Origin: Papio anubis
Taxonomy: Eukaryota > Chordata > Mammalia > Primates > Cercopithecidae
Direction: 5' to 3'
Length of the DNA stretch: 64,000 nucleotides
NCBI RefSeq assembly: GCF_008728515.1
Contig: NC_044986.1
Coordinates: 54,486,855 to 54,550,854 of the forward strand
Shown here: positions 34,246-46,689 of the stretch, one piece after another
Position numbering within the stretch: position 1 is the first letter of the stretch
Layout: every line of letters begins with the position of its first letter
Notes under the pieces: model-generated
Told to the model about the DNA's origin: nothing
The model's database searches: none
What the model saw: the letters and a program-made list of their open reading frames with translations, nothing else
Position numbers and translations under genes: made by a program

Positions 34246-34914
34246 CAAAAATATGGTGCTGAGGAGTATTACAAGTAGAAGATTGAGATGTGTTCACAAT
34301 GGATAGGCACAGGAAACCAGTTAGGTCTCAATGCCTGAAGCTATTGTAAAATTAGAAAGGATAAAGTTGGTAAACCTTTTATATTCAGTGTCTTTTTCTT
34401 CAGCTCATGGACTTCTGCCAGTGTAATACTTGCTTTGGAAAACCCAGGTAAAGGTTCATGCAAAATTTGTTTTGTGTTTAGGAACTACTGAGAATCAGAG
34501 TAATCCATGCAAATGTGAATCATTTTACCTTTGACAAAGGTAAATCAGACTATAAAGTTTTTTTTTTATACAGGATGATGACTATGGAAAGAGTATTCTT
34601 GTTTCCTTATATTATGGAGGCAAGAGTTTCCTTTTCAAAATTGTTACAAATTGTAGAAAACACAACGTTCTGTGATATAATTGTGCATTTTTCAAAAAGC
34701 AGGCAAAACTCATCTTGGTAAATTACAGTTCCTAGGTATAATTCATATTATATTCAGAGTTGATGGTTGTACACCTAAGTGATTGCTGGTTTCAGTTGCA
34801 ACTGTGTATAAAAGGGACTGAGAAATTTATAAACCTTTTTCTTAACTGTCTTTTTTCTAAAGTAAAAACTAAGAAATTATGTACCAGATTTATGCATATT
34901 ATTTTGTTGCATAG

Positions 34915-34920
34915 AATAAA
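34915..34920 (+). terminator. TFAM: Candidate proximal poly(A) signal of TFAM
   Basis: AATAAA about 670 bp after the stop, followed by a U-rich stretch. Would give a short 3'UTR. Confidence 0.5.
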
Positions 34921-35164
34921 ATTTTTAATCTTTAATTTTACATTTCCTAAATATATTTTAAGACGAAACATTTGTTTTACAGCTTTTTCCTTTTTTTAAG
35001 TAAGGAATTTTATTTTTTTCTGAATTATTTTCTCTCATGTGAGTATATTGATCCAGAAAGAAAACTTGTATTATATATGTTTTAAAATGAGAAATCTAAA
35101 AAACGAAAAGTCTCCAAAGTCTCTGGAATTTGAAACACTTTGCATAATGTATAAAAGCCTGTTT

Positions 35165-35470
35165 AAGAGATAGCCAACTATGGCCTGTGGGTCAAATCCA
35201 GCCTGCTGCCTGCTTTGTATGACCTGTGAGCTAGGAATTGTGTTTATAATTTTAAATGTTTTTTTAAAAGACTTTTATGATACATGAAAATTAACATGAA
35301 TCTTTAGTGTTCATAAATAAAGTTTATTGTAACACAAGATCATTCTTTTACTTGTCTATGGCTGCTTCTCTGTTACAGTGGCAGAGTAGCTACCACAGAA
35401 ACTATAGCCCACAAAGCTTGATATTTACCATCTGTCCATTTATGGAAAAAATTTACCAACCCATGGTCTA
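35165..35470. mobile_element. hAT-Charlie-type non-autonomous DNA transposon remnant
   Basis: AGCCAACTATGGCCTGTGGG, AATAAAGTTTATTGTAACAC, TGTCTATGGCTGCTTCTCT and AATTTACCAACCCATGGTCT match a MER1-group element as I remember it. Its AATAAA could act as a poly(A) signal. Confidence 0.65.
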
Positions 35471-36944
35471 TAGTATAGTGTGATATGACCACTTTTCCAA
35501 TGTACTAAAGTGTTGGGATAGTTTTTTCAACTGTTTTCAGATGTTCTTGTTTTAGAATCATTGTCACCTTTAAGAGGAAAAAGGTCATCACTAGATAAGC
35601 TAAACAAATTGTTGCTTCTTGGTGTTAGCAAGGAAAATAATCTAGTTTCAAATTACATTGCAGTATAATGAAAAAGATCCATATACTGTGGAATGATATT
35701 CTTTTAAAATTATTTATGGCTTAGTAAAAATGTACCTTTTCCAGTTAGCACATATCACAAAAATCTCACTGTAGTTGAAAGCGATCCTTCTTTAGCATTT
35801 GTTTATCCTTTTAGGAAAGTCAAGCAAAGGTTTTCACTGCCTGTTTGAGCAGAATAATTCTCATCAGTTCACAGGTGTAGGATAACTCAATTTACATGCA
35901 CTTTATATGTTATGCAAAATATTTAGAAATTGTAGATTCTAGATCTCCAGAAAGACTTTTGAAGACTTTGATGTCACAAAAAGATGACTTGTTATATGCT
36001 GAGCTTGACAAAGGTAGGAACGGAAGAGAAAATAGCTTATGAGGAAAGATGAGGCTTTAAATATATAAAGTTGGATATTTTAAAATAACTTTTCCCTGTG
36101 GGTGCTTCTCACTCTCGGTGCAGACAGGACAGTGTCAGCCATTGGTGAAATAGATAGGATAGGTTTGAGGCCAGAGCAGTCTGGGAGTAGGGGGAAAGAG
36201 AAGGAGGTGTGCTAGTGTCTATCACAGGCTTTCTCAATTTGGTTTTCAGGAGAAAATTCAGCCCTAAGTCCCTGTGTCATCTAGAATGGTACTAATTATG
36301 TACAGTCTTTAGGAGAATGGAGAAAATCGTAACTCAAATCATCGACTCAATTCCGTTCTCTTCAGATGAGCTGAGAGAGCACATAGGAGTGTTTGTAATG
36401 AGTAGTATGTAATGATTGAGATAGAGGAATGAGTTACATAAACATCTCAGGACAAATGCAGCATGAAAAACATCTTTGTAGTTACCTGCAGGGAAATTTC
36501 CTCTGAGTTCTTTTAACATGAACTACCCGTATTATTTTATACTTAACATTCATATCATAACTTCCCAATATATTCGGTGTTAAGTATGTTTCTCAAGTAC
36601 TTACACAACTTAATGTAGGGGGGAAAGGTGTAAACAGTGAAAAAAGAGCAAAACTATTTTATGGTAATATCAAATTGTATTTGGTTCTCTGTTTCTAAAA
36701 TAATGTAATTTTAAATATTTTAAATAATAGGATAACCTGGTTTCCAAGCTTTTTTTTCCCCCCGACATCCAGAATACATACTGGATCCAAGCCTTTCTTA
36801 AACTTCAGTACATGTGGAAGACTGGCATGGCATATACCAAATACCATTCAGTTGTAACAGTATACACAGATTTTCTCTTATAAAGAATAAGAACATCATA
36901 ACCAATGACCATTCATGTAAAGTCTTATTATTGTGTGTGTGTAT

Positions 36945-37216
36945 GTGTTAGAGTCTCACTATGTTGCACAGGCTGGAGGGCATGGTGTGATCTTGGCTCA
37001 CTGCAGCCTTGACCTCTTGGGCTCAAGTGATCCTTCCAAGTAGTTGGGACTACAGTAGTTGCACACCACCATGCCTGGCTAATTTTTGTATTTTTTTGTC
37101 CAGATGATATCTTGCTGTGTTGCCCAGGCTGGTCTCAAACTCCTGGCATCAAGCGATTCTCCTTCCTTGCCCTCCTAAAGTGCTGAGATTATAGGCGTGA
37201 GCCACCATGCTTGGTC
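36945..37216 (-). mobile_element. Old antisense Alu downstream of TFAM
   Basis: GTTAGAGTCTCACTATGTTG to GAGCCACCATGCTTGGTC. Some internal loss near CCTTCCAAGTAGTTGG. Confidence 0.85.
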
Positions 37217-37231
37217 ATAAAGCCTTACTAT

Positions 37232-37380
37232 ATTTTTTGGAGACACAGTCTTGTTCTGTCCAAGCTGGAATGCAGTGACGTGATCATGGCTCACTGTAGC
37301 CTTGAACTCCCAGGCTCAAGGGATCCTCCCATCTCAGCCTCCTGAGTAGCTGGGATTATAGGTGCAAACCATCACAGCTT
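37232..37380 (-). mobile_element. Antisense Alu fragment
   Basis: TTTTTTGGAGACACAGTCTTG to GCAAACCATCACAGCTT. Second half absent. Confidence 0.75.
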
Positions 37381-38322
37381 ACTATTAGTTTTTAGACTTT
37401 TCTTAATTTGATCCAACAAAGTAGTTGCTGTAGGACCTGAGTGTTAGAAGGAAAGATGCTGAAGAAATGAAATCAAGCAGGGTGTATACTGTTGTGAATA
37501 GTCATACAGTAGTTTTTATACTTTTGTTCTTTGCAATACCAATATTAGGTTTTATGAAAGTAATTTGATGAGGGAAGAGAGGGTTGTGTATTTATTTTAC
37601 TTTCTGATGTTTGCTTAAATAATACTGTGTACATATTCAGCTTGCTATAATTCTGTAATCATGCTATTGTATTTGGCTAACTCCTTTTTTGGAAATGTCT
37701 CTTTTTTTGGACAAGGCATATGTTAGTTTTCACTAATTGCTCTGAATGTGTATATTTAGATTTCTGAATTGAAAAAAAAAGTAGCATACAATAAGTAGAT
37801 TTAAAGTAATTAGAACACTTTATTGATTTTTCTGATGTTTTCTGTACCTAAAATTTATCACCACCAGGTTGTACTAAAACAGCAAGAAGTTTTTATATTG
37901 CGAGTGACAGTACCCATTATTTCTCTTAATTTTACTAACATTTACTATAAGAATATTCTCTCCCTCTTTTCTCCACTCACAGCCACTCTCCTTCCTCTTA
38001 ATCACATCAAGCTATCACAGACAAATCTGAAAATGTTACAAGCACAGCCTGTGTTGTATGTTTTGAAATTTTAAAACAGTAATGTTCTTTTTAAAATTGA
38101 ACTTCTGCAAAGAATAAGAAAATGAATACATTTATTACTTTAAATTTGTAAAGCTTTCCAAAGTAAAACCATACAAAGCTAGTGTCAGTCTTTCTCATCA
38201 TTCACAAACAAAGAACTTTTGTTAATTGATTAAGTCACTTATTATATTTGATATGAAATACATAAAACATACAACCATTCTCTAATACATTTCAGAATGT
38301 TTCACTGGTTAAGGAGCCAGTA

Positions 38323-38328
38323 AATAAA
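38323..38328 (+). terminator. TFAM: Candidate distal poly(A) signal of TFAM
   Basis: AATAAA in non-repeat sequence, with a second hexamer about 30 bp on. Fits a long 3'UTR of about 4 kb. Confidence 0.4.
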
Positions 38329-38930
38329 GTTGACTCTGAACAAGAATTTTAAATAAACTGAACATTTTTTAAATCACTGAGCATCATTTATATATTGGTT
38401 TCTGATTTACATATGTGATATCAAAAGAAAATCTCTGACTATTCTTTTTTGCTTGTATTAATTTAAAGTTTATCTTATTTCATTTCCCCTTTCCCACAAA
38501 TCAGATATACAGTGGGGGAAAGGGGAAAGGACTACATGGTTTTGACACAGTGACCTTTTATTATATAGGTTACCAACTGCTAGCCTTCATATTTTTAGAA
38601 AGGGCTGATTTGATTAGACCCATCTATGAGGTTCTGTTTTTTCTTACTAGAAATTTCATGCATTAAATGTTGGGTAGGATTAAGTGATGAGACGACGGGT
38701 CCAAATTTATTAATCATTGAGAAGTGTTGAAGTATTACCAACCATCTTACTCATTTCTCTATTTCTTCCCCTCAGTCACCAGTCAGAACAGGTCATCAGT
38801 AGTTGTGTAACTAAGATGAAGAGGAACTTTGGTGTCAGTGGATACTTAGTGATGCCAGTAGTTTTTCCAAGCTTGAATTTATACTGTGACTATCAGGCAA
38901 TATTTAGATGGGGGTAATGGAGAATTTTTA

Positions 38931-39509
38931 AAATAAAGGAATTTTCTCTTTATGTTGACATAAGTAACATCTGATGCTATAGAAGCTTAGTATCAAATAT
39001 TAATTGGACCAGAATATTTTCCCAAAATGATTCCTACCACTCAGTTTTTACTTTTGCAAAGCTTCTACTTACCATTTGTAGTAATCTGAATGACAATAAA
39101 GTGGTGAAAAAAAGATTTGAAAATAGTGAAACCGCCTTCTTCCAGACATCATTCAGGTGACTAAAATGCAAAACCAAGTACAGTAGACAAATAATAGCAA
39201 CACTAGAAAACAAGAAATAACTACCGTCAATAGAGCAGCAGTTTCTAGGCATTTTTGGAAGACAGGAGGGACATAGGGATTGACAGGTGTTCGTTGGTGT
39301 CAGTGTGAGCAAACCACATGAGTGAAGCAGAAATGGAGAGGTCTCACTAATTCTGAGTAGTGAAGGCTAGTAACAAAGATTAACCCTAAGGTGGGTGGAG
39401 GTGGGTATGTGTGGTGGCTGCTTCCTGTACTCAGGAGGCTGAGATGGGAGGATCACTTGACCCAGGAGTTCAAGTCAAGCCTGGGCAACATGGCGGGACA
39501 CTATCTTTA

Positions 39510-39542
<33 letters not shown>

Positions 39543-39907
39543 AAGGTGGTTGGAGAGAAATTACAGGATGCATGGGGCAGGAGAGGGGTATGTGTGAGTA
39601 GACATGAGGTTTCTTTCTCCCTGGTGAATATTTTACTCAAACTGAGGAAAGTAGAGTGATATGCTACTGCAGGATAGGTTTATTTTTCAAGCCAGGTGCT
39701 GTGATTCTCAACTATGGCTGAGTAGAATCAACCCTCAATGCATGCAGATACCTGGGCCAGAATCTGGAGGGTGGAACTGGCCATTTTAAAACGTTCTTTA
39801 GGTTAAATAATATGGAGCTAGTGTTGGTGGGAGTGGTGCTATAACTTGGAGCTTCCTAACTTCCTAAGCTGGCAGTAGTGGCTGAAAATGAGTGAATCAC
39901 GTATATG
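38931..39907. other. Intergenic with Alu fragment and MER5-like trace
   Basis: Contains the Alu fragment at 39408-39535 and a possible MER5-type stretch at about 39690-39800 (GTGATTCTCAACTATGGCTG). No gene seen. Confidence 0.5.
39408..39535 (+). mobile_element. Sense Alu fragment with A tail
   Basis: GTGTGGTGGCTGCTTCCTGT through CAGGAGTTCAAGTCAAGCCT to a 23-base A run. Confidence 0.75.
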
Positions 39908-40800
39908 GCAATCTTACACTTGTATGTCTTTGTTATAGCCATTATAGTGGGTGTGAAGAATCTCTTGATTTTGATGTGTTTACATTCTGACTAATGATGT
40001 TGAGCATTTTTTTATGTGCTTCTTGGCCATTTGTATGTCTTTGGAAAAACATCTATTCCAGTTCTTTGCCCATTTTGAAATGGGTTATCTCATTTATTAT
40101 AGAGTTTCAGGAGTTCTGTATATATAATAGACATAAGGCCCCTATAAAATAAATTAATTACAAATATTTTCTCCCATTCCAGGAGTAGTTTTTTCACTTT
40201 ATTGGTGGTATCAGTTGCAGCACAACAATTTTAATTTTGATGGGGTCCAGTTTATCTATTTCATTTTGTTGCTTGTGCTTTTGGTGTCATATCCAAGAGA
40301 CCATTGCAAAGTAGAAGATTATGAAGATTTACCCCCAAAATTTTCTTGTTTTATAGTTTTAGCTCTTACACTTGGGTCTATCCATTTTGAGTTAATTTTT
40401 GTATATGATGTCTAGCTTCATTCTTTCACCTGTCAATATCTGTTTTCCTAGCACTATTTGTTGAAAAGATTATTGTTTCTCTGTTGAATTGTCTTGACAC
40501 CCTTGTGAAAAATCAATTGACCACAGATCTATGAGTTTATATCTGTAGTCTCAATTCTATTACATTGCTTTATATGTCATCTTTATGCCAGTACCACACT
40601 GTCTTGACTACTGTAATTTGTTCTAAGTTGTAAGATAGGAAATATGAGATCTCCAACTTTGATTTTTTGGAAGATTGTTTTAACTATTCTGGATCTCTTT
40701 CATATTCATATGAATTTTAGGATCAGCTTGTCAATTTCTGTAAAGAAACCAGCTGGGTTTTGATAGGGATATGTTGGATCTGTAGTTAAAATTGGTGCTT
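39908..40800 (-). mobile_element. Fossil L1 (L1M), antisense, ORF2 3' part
   Basis: TTTGCCCATTTTGAAATGGG, ATTTTCTCCCATTCCAGGAG and CTTTATGCCAGTACCACACT are L1 ORF2 read backwards. Many stops; no intact frame. Confidence 0.8.
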
Positions 40801-41885
40801 TTGTATATTAGCTTCCAGTATTCTGTGTCATCAATGCCACCTTCATATTAACTTGCATATGGCAGATTATAAATTTGTTCTCTGTATAATTTTGGAGCAT
40901 GATTGTGGGCCAGCCTGCCAGTGAGAGTGGCTACTGTGCAGCTGATAGTCTTCTGTATTTGTGGAAAGGCAGGAGAAACAGCATGTTCAATTGCCTCATG
41001 TTGGGATGGAGAGAATTTGGTTGATTCAAGAGATATTTAAGAGATTGAATCTACAGGACTTGTTAATTGATGAAGTGTGAGAGATAAGGTAGAGAAAGAA
41101 AAGATTATGCTTAAGTTTCTTTGGACAGCCAAGATGGGGAAAGTTGAAGAAGGAGCTGAACTCCTTCAACTTGATCATTTCTCTGCCTAGACCTATAGAT
41201 TTCTGGTCTCTCTAGGTTATTGTATCCAGGGCTCCAGAGGCAGAACAAGGCCAGGATTTAGGATGCAGGCATGCATACAAAAATATGTTAAAGCTGGAAG
41301 GGTTGATAGAGTTACTACATTAGGCATAGGCAAGGCTTTATTTGTATGGAGACAAACATAAGAACTCTGAATGCATCCAAAGAAATCAGAGCTTGTATCC
41401 AAGGACATCAATGCTACTAGGGACAGAAAGGTGAGACATCAGTACTGTAAGTGACAACAGACAACTTGAGATGTCAGTGTAGGCAGAAATTAGGCTGGGG
41501 TCTCCAGAATCAGATGTTCAACTGACAGCAAGCGTGAAGGACGACTTTGTCAGGGCGAACTGGGATCAGTTTCCAGAACCAGGAGAGTTTCTAGAATAAA
41601 ATAACATCATCTACCTGGAGTCTGAAGTTCATCCAAACTAGTGTTTCTCAAAGAAGTTTTAAGAATCATTTGTAAAACATGTAAAATGGAAATTCCTGGA
41701 TCTCTCAGCAGTTCAATAAGAAGTTCAAGTGATCCTGCCACAAATGGAATATTGATCGTAATTTAAGAAACATTGATGAAACTATCAAAAAGACCAATTT
41801 CATGATGAATCAGCAAGCTACTAGGACGTATGTCCTCTGTTGACATCTAGGACAAATCTTAAGGTATGAATAGAGATTGGAGTTA
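40801..41885. other. Intergenic, mostly unrecognised
   Basis: No gene. A weak MER5-like trace at about 41640-41740. Confidence 0.5.
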
Positions 41886-42178
41886 TCTTCCAGGAGTGGA
41901 GCTGTTACCAGAAAGGGGATCTTGATCCAGACCCCGATAGAGGCTTGGATCTTGCACAGGAAAGAATTCAAGATGAGTTGCAAAGTGCAGTGAGAAGAGA
42001 GAGTTTATTGAAAGCCACTCCATTCCAGAATAGGGCATCCTCAGAAAACAAGCCCAGGAATGCACTGTCTAAGTTTTTCTTATATAGGGGTTTTCTCTAT
42101 GTAAAGACTAAGGTGTGCATACAGGTGGATAGCATGACAAAATTTAGTACTTTATTGATTTAAAGAAATCCATCCTCG

Positions 42179-42460
42179 GCCAGGTGCGGTGGCTCACGCC
42201 TGTAATCCCAGGGCTTTGGGAGGCCTAGATGGGCAGATCATTTGAAGCCAGGAGTTCAAGACCAGCCTGGCCGACATGGCGAAACCCCATCTCTACCACA
42301 AAACACAAAAATTAGCCAGGCATGGTGGCACACACCTGTAATTCCAGCTACTCAAGAGGTTGAGGCAGGAGGATCGTTTGAACCTGGGAGGCGGAGGTTG
42401 CAGTGAGCCAAGATATGCCACTGTACTCCAGCTTGGGTGACAGAGCAAGACTCCATCTCA
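42179..42460 (+). mobile_element. AluS, sense
   Basis: CGGCCAGGTGCGGTGGCTCA to AAGACTCCATCTCA. Its tail has become an ATAA repeat. Confidence 0.9.
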
Positions 42461-42462
42461 GA

Positions 42463-42497
<35 letters not shown>

Positions 42498-42498
42498 A
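42461..42498. repeat. (ATAA)n microsatellite on an Alu tail
   Basis: About nine units of the ATAA/AAAT tetranucleotide at the 3' end of the Alu. Confidence 0.92.
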
Positions 42499-42796
42499 TC
42501 TACGCTTGATATCTTAGTGTGTAAGTGCATCAAAGCATAGCTATAATTCTTGGACGCATATATTGTTATGAGTATTGGGACATCTGGACTTTCTGCTGTA
42601 GGAGTTTGTTCTTACAGGTGTCTTTAAGCTGTTTTCTTAGCTGTAAACATCTTAGGACCATGGGTCATGACTGGGAAGTTTAAGATGGAGTTGATTTTAA
42701 AATGGTGTCACTCTGGCTCTTCTAGGCTTCTGCTTCCCTAATACAGTCACACTAGATAGATCTTTGGCCAGTCATGCCCCGTCATCCTCTAAATGA

Positions 42797-43000
42797 GGAT
42801 TTCTTGACCTGGTTGGCGGGGAGGGAGGGCAGAGCAGTTTGCCTCAGAACATTTGGCATTATTCTGAGAAATACATGATTGTTATCACTGGGGAGGGTAC
42901 CACTGGCATCTAGTGGGTAGAGGACAAGGATGCTGCAGAGTCATCCCCATAGCAAAGAATTGTCCAGTCCCAAACATCAGTCTTGCTGCTGTTGAGAAAA
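42797..43000. mobile_element. MER20-like hAT remnant
   Basis: GGTACCACTGGCATCTAGTG, GGTAGAGGACAAGGATGCTG and AAGAATTGTCCAGTCCCAAA are hallmark MER20 phrases. Confidence 0.78.
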
Positions 43001-43399
43001 CCTGCTTTGTATCCTGAAGTGATATAGGATCTTGTGATGAAGAGAAGAGTAATTGCTTGCCACATTCAAGAGACAAGGCTAAGGTAGTTCTAACTCTTTT
43101 TTTGGAGGGGGGGGGGTTTGCTACAATTAGCAATATCCACAGCACTACCGAAAGAAATACTAAACTTTTTGGAAAGAGAAGGATTAGGGAGAAGTGTGTG
43201 CAATGAGACAGGAAAGCCCCAGGAACTCCCCTGAAGTCTTTTCCATGAAGACTGATCCATGACCACAACTGTGTGCATGGTATTAGAAATCCCTGTGGAG
43301 AGTGACCAGTAAAGAGAGCTTGTGTTTGTGTAACAGTTTAGTTCAAAAGGCACTTGTATATTGCTTAGCTGCTGCTTTGCCTTGGGAAGTAACCAGGAT

Positions 43400-44110
43400 T
43401 ACTGGTTTCCTATGGCTGTTGTAACAAATAACCAGAAATTTGGTGACTTCAAACCACATAAATTTATAATTCTGAAGGGCAGAAATAATCCTGGCTCATG
43501 CGTGTAATCCTAGCACTTTGGGGGGCTGAGGCAAGAGGATCACTTGAGCCAGGGGTTTGAGACCAACCTGGGCAACATAGTGAGACCTTATCTCTAGTAA
43601 AAAATTAGCGAGTCAAGTTGGTGGTGCACACCTGTATTCCTAGCTACTTGGGAAGCTGAGGTGGGAGGCTCGCTTGTGCCAGGGAGTTTGAGGCTGCAGT
43701 AAGCTGAGACTGTACCACTGCCCTCCAGCCTGGACAACAGAGCTAGACCTTCTCTTAAAAAAGTTAAAAACAGTAATTTTAAAAGGCTAGACATCAAAAA
43801 TCAAGGTGTCAACAGAACCACAATCCTTGCAGAGGCTGTAGGAGAGAATCTGTTCTTTGTTTCTTCCAGTTTTGGGTGCTGTCAGTACGCTGACTTGTGG
43901 TGGCTGCAACTCCCTCTGCTCCGTTTTCATATCTCCTCTATGTGTCCCCAAACTCCCTCTGCCTTTCTTTCCCAAGGAATGCATGTGATTTCATTTAGGG
44001 TCCTCCCAGATAATCAGGAAAAACCCTTCATCTCAAGAAACTTAATCACATCTTTTGCCATACAATAATACTTATGGGCTGCAAGGATTAGGGTACAGGC
44101 ATTTCCTTCT
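43400..44110 (-). mobile_element. MLT1-like LTR split by an Alu
   Basis: GGTTTCCTATGGCTGTTGTA and AACAAATAACCAGAAATTTG, then after the Alu ATCAAGGTGTCAACAGAACC and AACTTAATCACATCTTTTGC, match the reverse complement of an MLT1 LTR. Confidence 0.65.
43490..43780 (+). mobile_element. Alu (old), sense, inside the MLT1-like LTR
   Basis: CCTGGCTCATGCGTGTAATC to GAGCTAGACCTTCTCTTAAA. Diverged AluJ-type; the first bases are missing. Confidence 0.82.
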
Positions 44111-44770
44111 TGGGCCTACCATTCACCCCACTATACAAAACAACCATGACACCCATCTTATAGATTATTTACTAGGTCACATGGCTAATGAAATGCGGAG
44201 TTTAGCATTGAGCTCAAATCCTGGTTTCATCTTTCATCACTATAGGGTGTATCATAACAAGAAACAAAGATGAGAAAAAAAAACCAGGTAAGGCACAAAA
44301 AGAGAATAGAGGAGAAATAGGGATGTGGAAAACAAAATTAAGTTGCAGACTTGAGATTTTGGACAGCAAGCAGAAAAACATATTGCTGTGAAAAAGGTCA
44401 ACAGGTGAGCCCAGGGACAATTGCCAGTTAATTTTTCTTTGTCACCATACCTCCTAGTGGCTTAGTGCTCTAGGCCTGGAACTGTCTACAGTTGAAATAA
44501 TTCCACTTACTTATAATAATTGCTACAGTGCCTTGCAAATATTGTTTCATTATTGGAAGGCACCATAGTTATTGGGCCCTCTCACCTTTTTTTTAAGCTT
44601 AAGTTCTATAAGGCCTTGTTGATTTGGTATTTTTGTAAACCTTGCAAATAGTTAAACCTTGCCAGATGACTAACACTCCCAGGTAAATGGTAAACAATGT
44701 GGCTCTCATTTTTCCTACTCCTTGTCCGACATTGTCTTGTTGAGAGAGACCACTGTCTTTAGGCCAGCTC
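44111..44770. other. Intergenic with MIR-like trace
   Basis: About 44150-44230 resembles a MIR (TTTACTAGGTCACATGGCTAA). No gene. Confidence 0.45.
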
Positions 44771-45215
44771 CTCACAACCTTGCTGCACATTAGAGTCGCC
44801 TGGGGGAGTTTGTTTATTTCTTAATTTATTTTGAGACAGACTCTTGCTCTGTTGCTCAGGCTGGAGCTCAGTAGCACAAAGAAGGCTGATTGAAGCCTCA
44901 ACTTCCTCGGCTCAGGAGATCCTCCCACCTCAGCCTCCCATATAGTTGGGACCACAGGTGCATTCCATCACGCCTAGCTAATTTTTTAAATTTTTTGTAG
45001 AGATGGGGTCTTGCTATGTTGCCCAGCCTGGTCTCAAACTTCTGGGCTCAAGCAATCCTCCCACCTTGGCCTTCCAAAGTGCTGGGATTACGGGCATGAA
45101 CCACTGAGCCCGGCCTCACCAAAGGAACTTTGAAAAAACATAATATTCTTGCCCAGCTCAGACAATTAAAGAGCCAGAGAGTGGGGCCTGAGAAAAGGGG
45201 TCCTCAAATGTTTTT
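44771..45215. mobile_element. MER5A-like element split by an antisense Alu
   Basis: TTGCTGCACATTAGAGTCGC CTGGGG on the left and TAATATTCTTGCCCAGCTCAG on the right belong to one MER5A-type element. The Alu at 44820-45115 sits between them. Confidence 0.6.
44820..45115 (-). mobile_element. Antisense Alu (old)
   Basis: TTATTTTGAGACAGACTCTTG to CACTGAGCCCGGCC. Diverged first monomer. Confidence 0.87.
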
Positions 45216-45559
45216 ACTTGTATTGTTTTTATTTTCAAATTCATATTTTAAAATGGGCATATAAAATTTCATGTTTAAAGAGATAAAGGATTAAAATTCT
45301 AACATATTGTAAATACCGACTTAAAAAGATAAAAGTCACCCCACTTTTGAAATGTGTATAATAGGTTCTAAATACCATAGTTAACACACTTCTTATCACT
45401 GGGAAATTTCCCATCTTTCTATTCCACACTTTCCATAGAATTTTATCCTACTAATATATTTTCATGCTGGGATGTCTTTTATTTATTACCCTATCATATA
45501 ACTCTTCTGGCGCAAGAATACCTATATAAATTTGGATTTAACTTTTAAGATTTCCTGTG

Positions 45560-46034
45560 TCTTGTATGTTTATTGCGGCACTATTCACAATATCAAAGAC
45601 TCGGAATGAACCCAAATGCCCATCAATGACAGACTGGATTAGGAAAATGTGGCACATATACACCATGGAATACTATGCAGCCATAAAAAAGGATGAGTTC
45701 ATGTCCTTTGTAGGGACATGGATGAAGCTGGAAACCATCATTCTTAGAAAACTATTGCAAGGACAGAAAACCAAACACTGCAAGTTCTCACTCATAGGTG
45801 GGAACTGAACAATGAAAACACTTGGACACAGGAAAGGGAACATCACACACCGGGACCTGTCAAGGGGTGGGGGGAATAGGGAAGGATAGCTTTAGGAGAT
45901 ATACCTAATGTAAATGACGAGTTAATGGGTGCAGCACACCAACATGGCACATGTATACATATGTAACAAACCTGCACATTGTGTACATGTACCCTAGTAC
46001 TTTAAGAATAAAAAATAAAAAAATAATTAAAAAA
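45560..46034 (+). mobile_element. 5'-truncated L1PA, sense, with target-site duplication
   Basis: Holds the last part of ORF2 (GTGGCACATATACACCATGG, coding WHIYTMEYYAAIKKDEFMSF), the 3'UTR and an A-rich tail. AAGATTTCCTGTG flanks it at 45547-45559 and 46035-46047. About 475 bp, a normal truncated insertion. Confidence 0.93.
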
Positions 46035-46047
46035 AAGATTTCCTGTG

Positions 46048-46685
46048 CCCTTAGGCTCTAAGTACTTAACATTTCTGGATAGTGTGATCATTGTAATTGC
46101 TACTGAATGCACTTGATAAAAGCAACATTAACATATTATAATTTGGTGGGTGGGGGGTAGAAAAACCAAGTTTCTGCCTGTGAAAGAATAAACTAAATAA
46201 GATGTATTTATGTGATGGAATGCTCAGCAAAAAAAAGTCAGGAACTACTTATATATACATTAGCATGAATAAATTTCAAAACTGTTGTGCTAAAAGAAGC
46301 CAGACATAAAAGAGTATATACTATAGGATTCCATTTATATTAAAATATTAGAAAATGCAAACCAATGATTAGTGGCAAAAAGCAGACTGGGACTGGTGTA
46401 GATGGAGTGACAGACTGCAAAGCCTTGTGAGGAAACTCTTAGGGATGATGAGGATGTTCTGTAACTTGAGTGTGGTGGTGAGTTCACAGTATAATCATTT
46501 ATCAAAATTCATTGATTTGTGCAGTTTGAATGAATAGGGCCTATTGTACATAAATTACACTTAAAGTTATATGTTTTAGGTTTTTATAAATATTAAATAG
46601 AAAGTGAAATTGTATTGGAAATATGCAGAAGAATAAATCTCTACTCAAAGCAGTAGAAGTCTGTCACTCATTCCTGAATCAAGGC
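46048..46685. other. Intergenic, nothing recognised
   Basis: AT-rich, no gene, no clear repeat; parts may be old L1 3' sequence. Confidence 0.45.
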
Positions 46686-46689
46686 TATT

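Larger units (their letters stand above)
34246..38930 (+). other. TFAM: TFAM 3'UTR and downstream DNA (end uncertain)
   Basis: Follows the TFAM stop. AATAAA hexamers lie at 34915-34920, 35316-35321 (inside a repeat), 38323-38328 and about 38352. Human TFAM has a long 3'UTR as I recall, so transcripts may run to about 38.3-38.9 kb. The region includes a hAT-type remnant (35165-35470) and two antisense Alus (36945-37216 and 37232-37380). Which signal is used cannot be told from sequence. Confidence 0.55.
41890..42760 (-). mobile_element. Probable old ERV LTR remnant split by an Alu
   Basis: AAGAATTCAAGATGAGTTGC, AGAGAGTTTATTGAAAGCCA and, after the Alu, AAGATGGAGTTGATTTTAAA look like an antisense ERV LTR. 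The Alu at 42179-42460 sits inside. Family not assigned. Confidence 0.4.
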
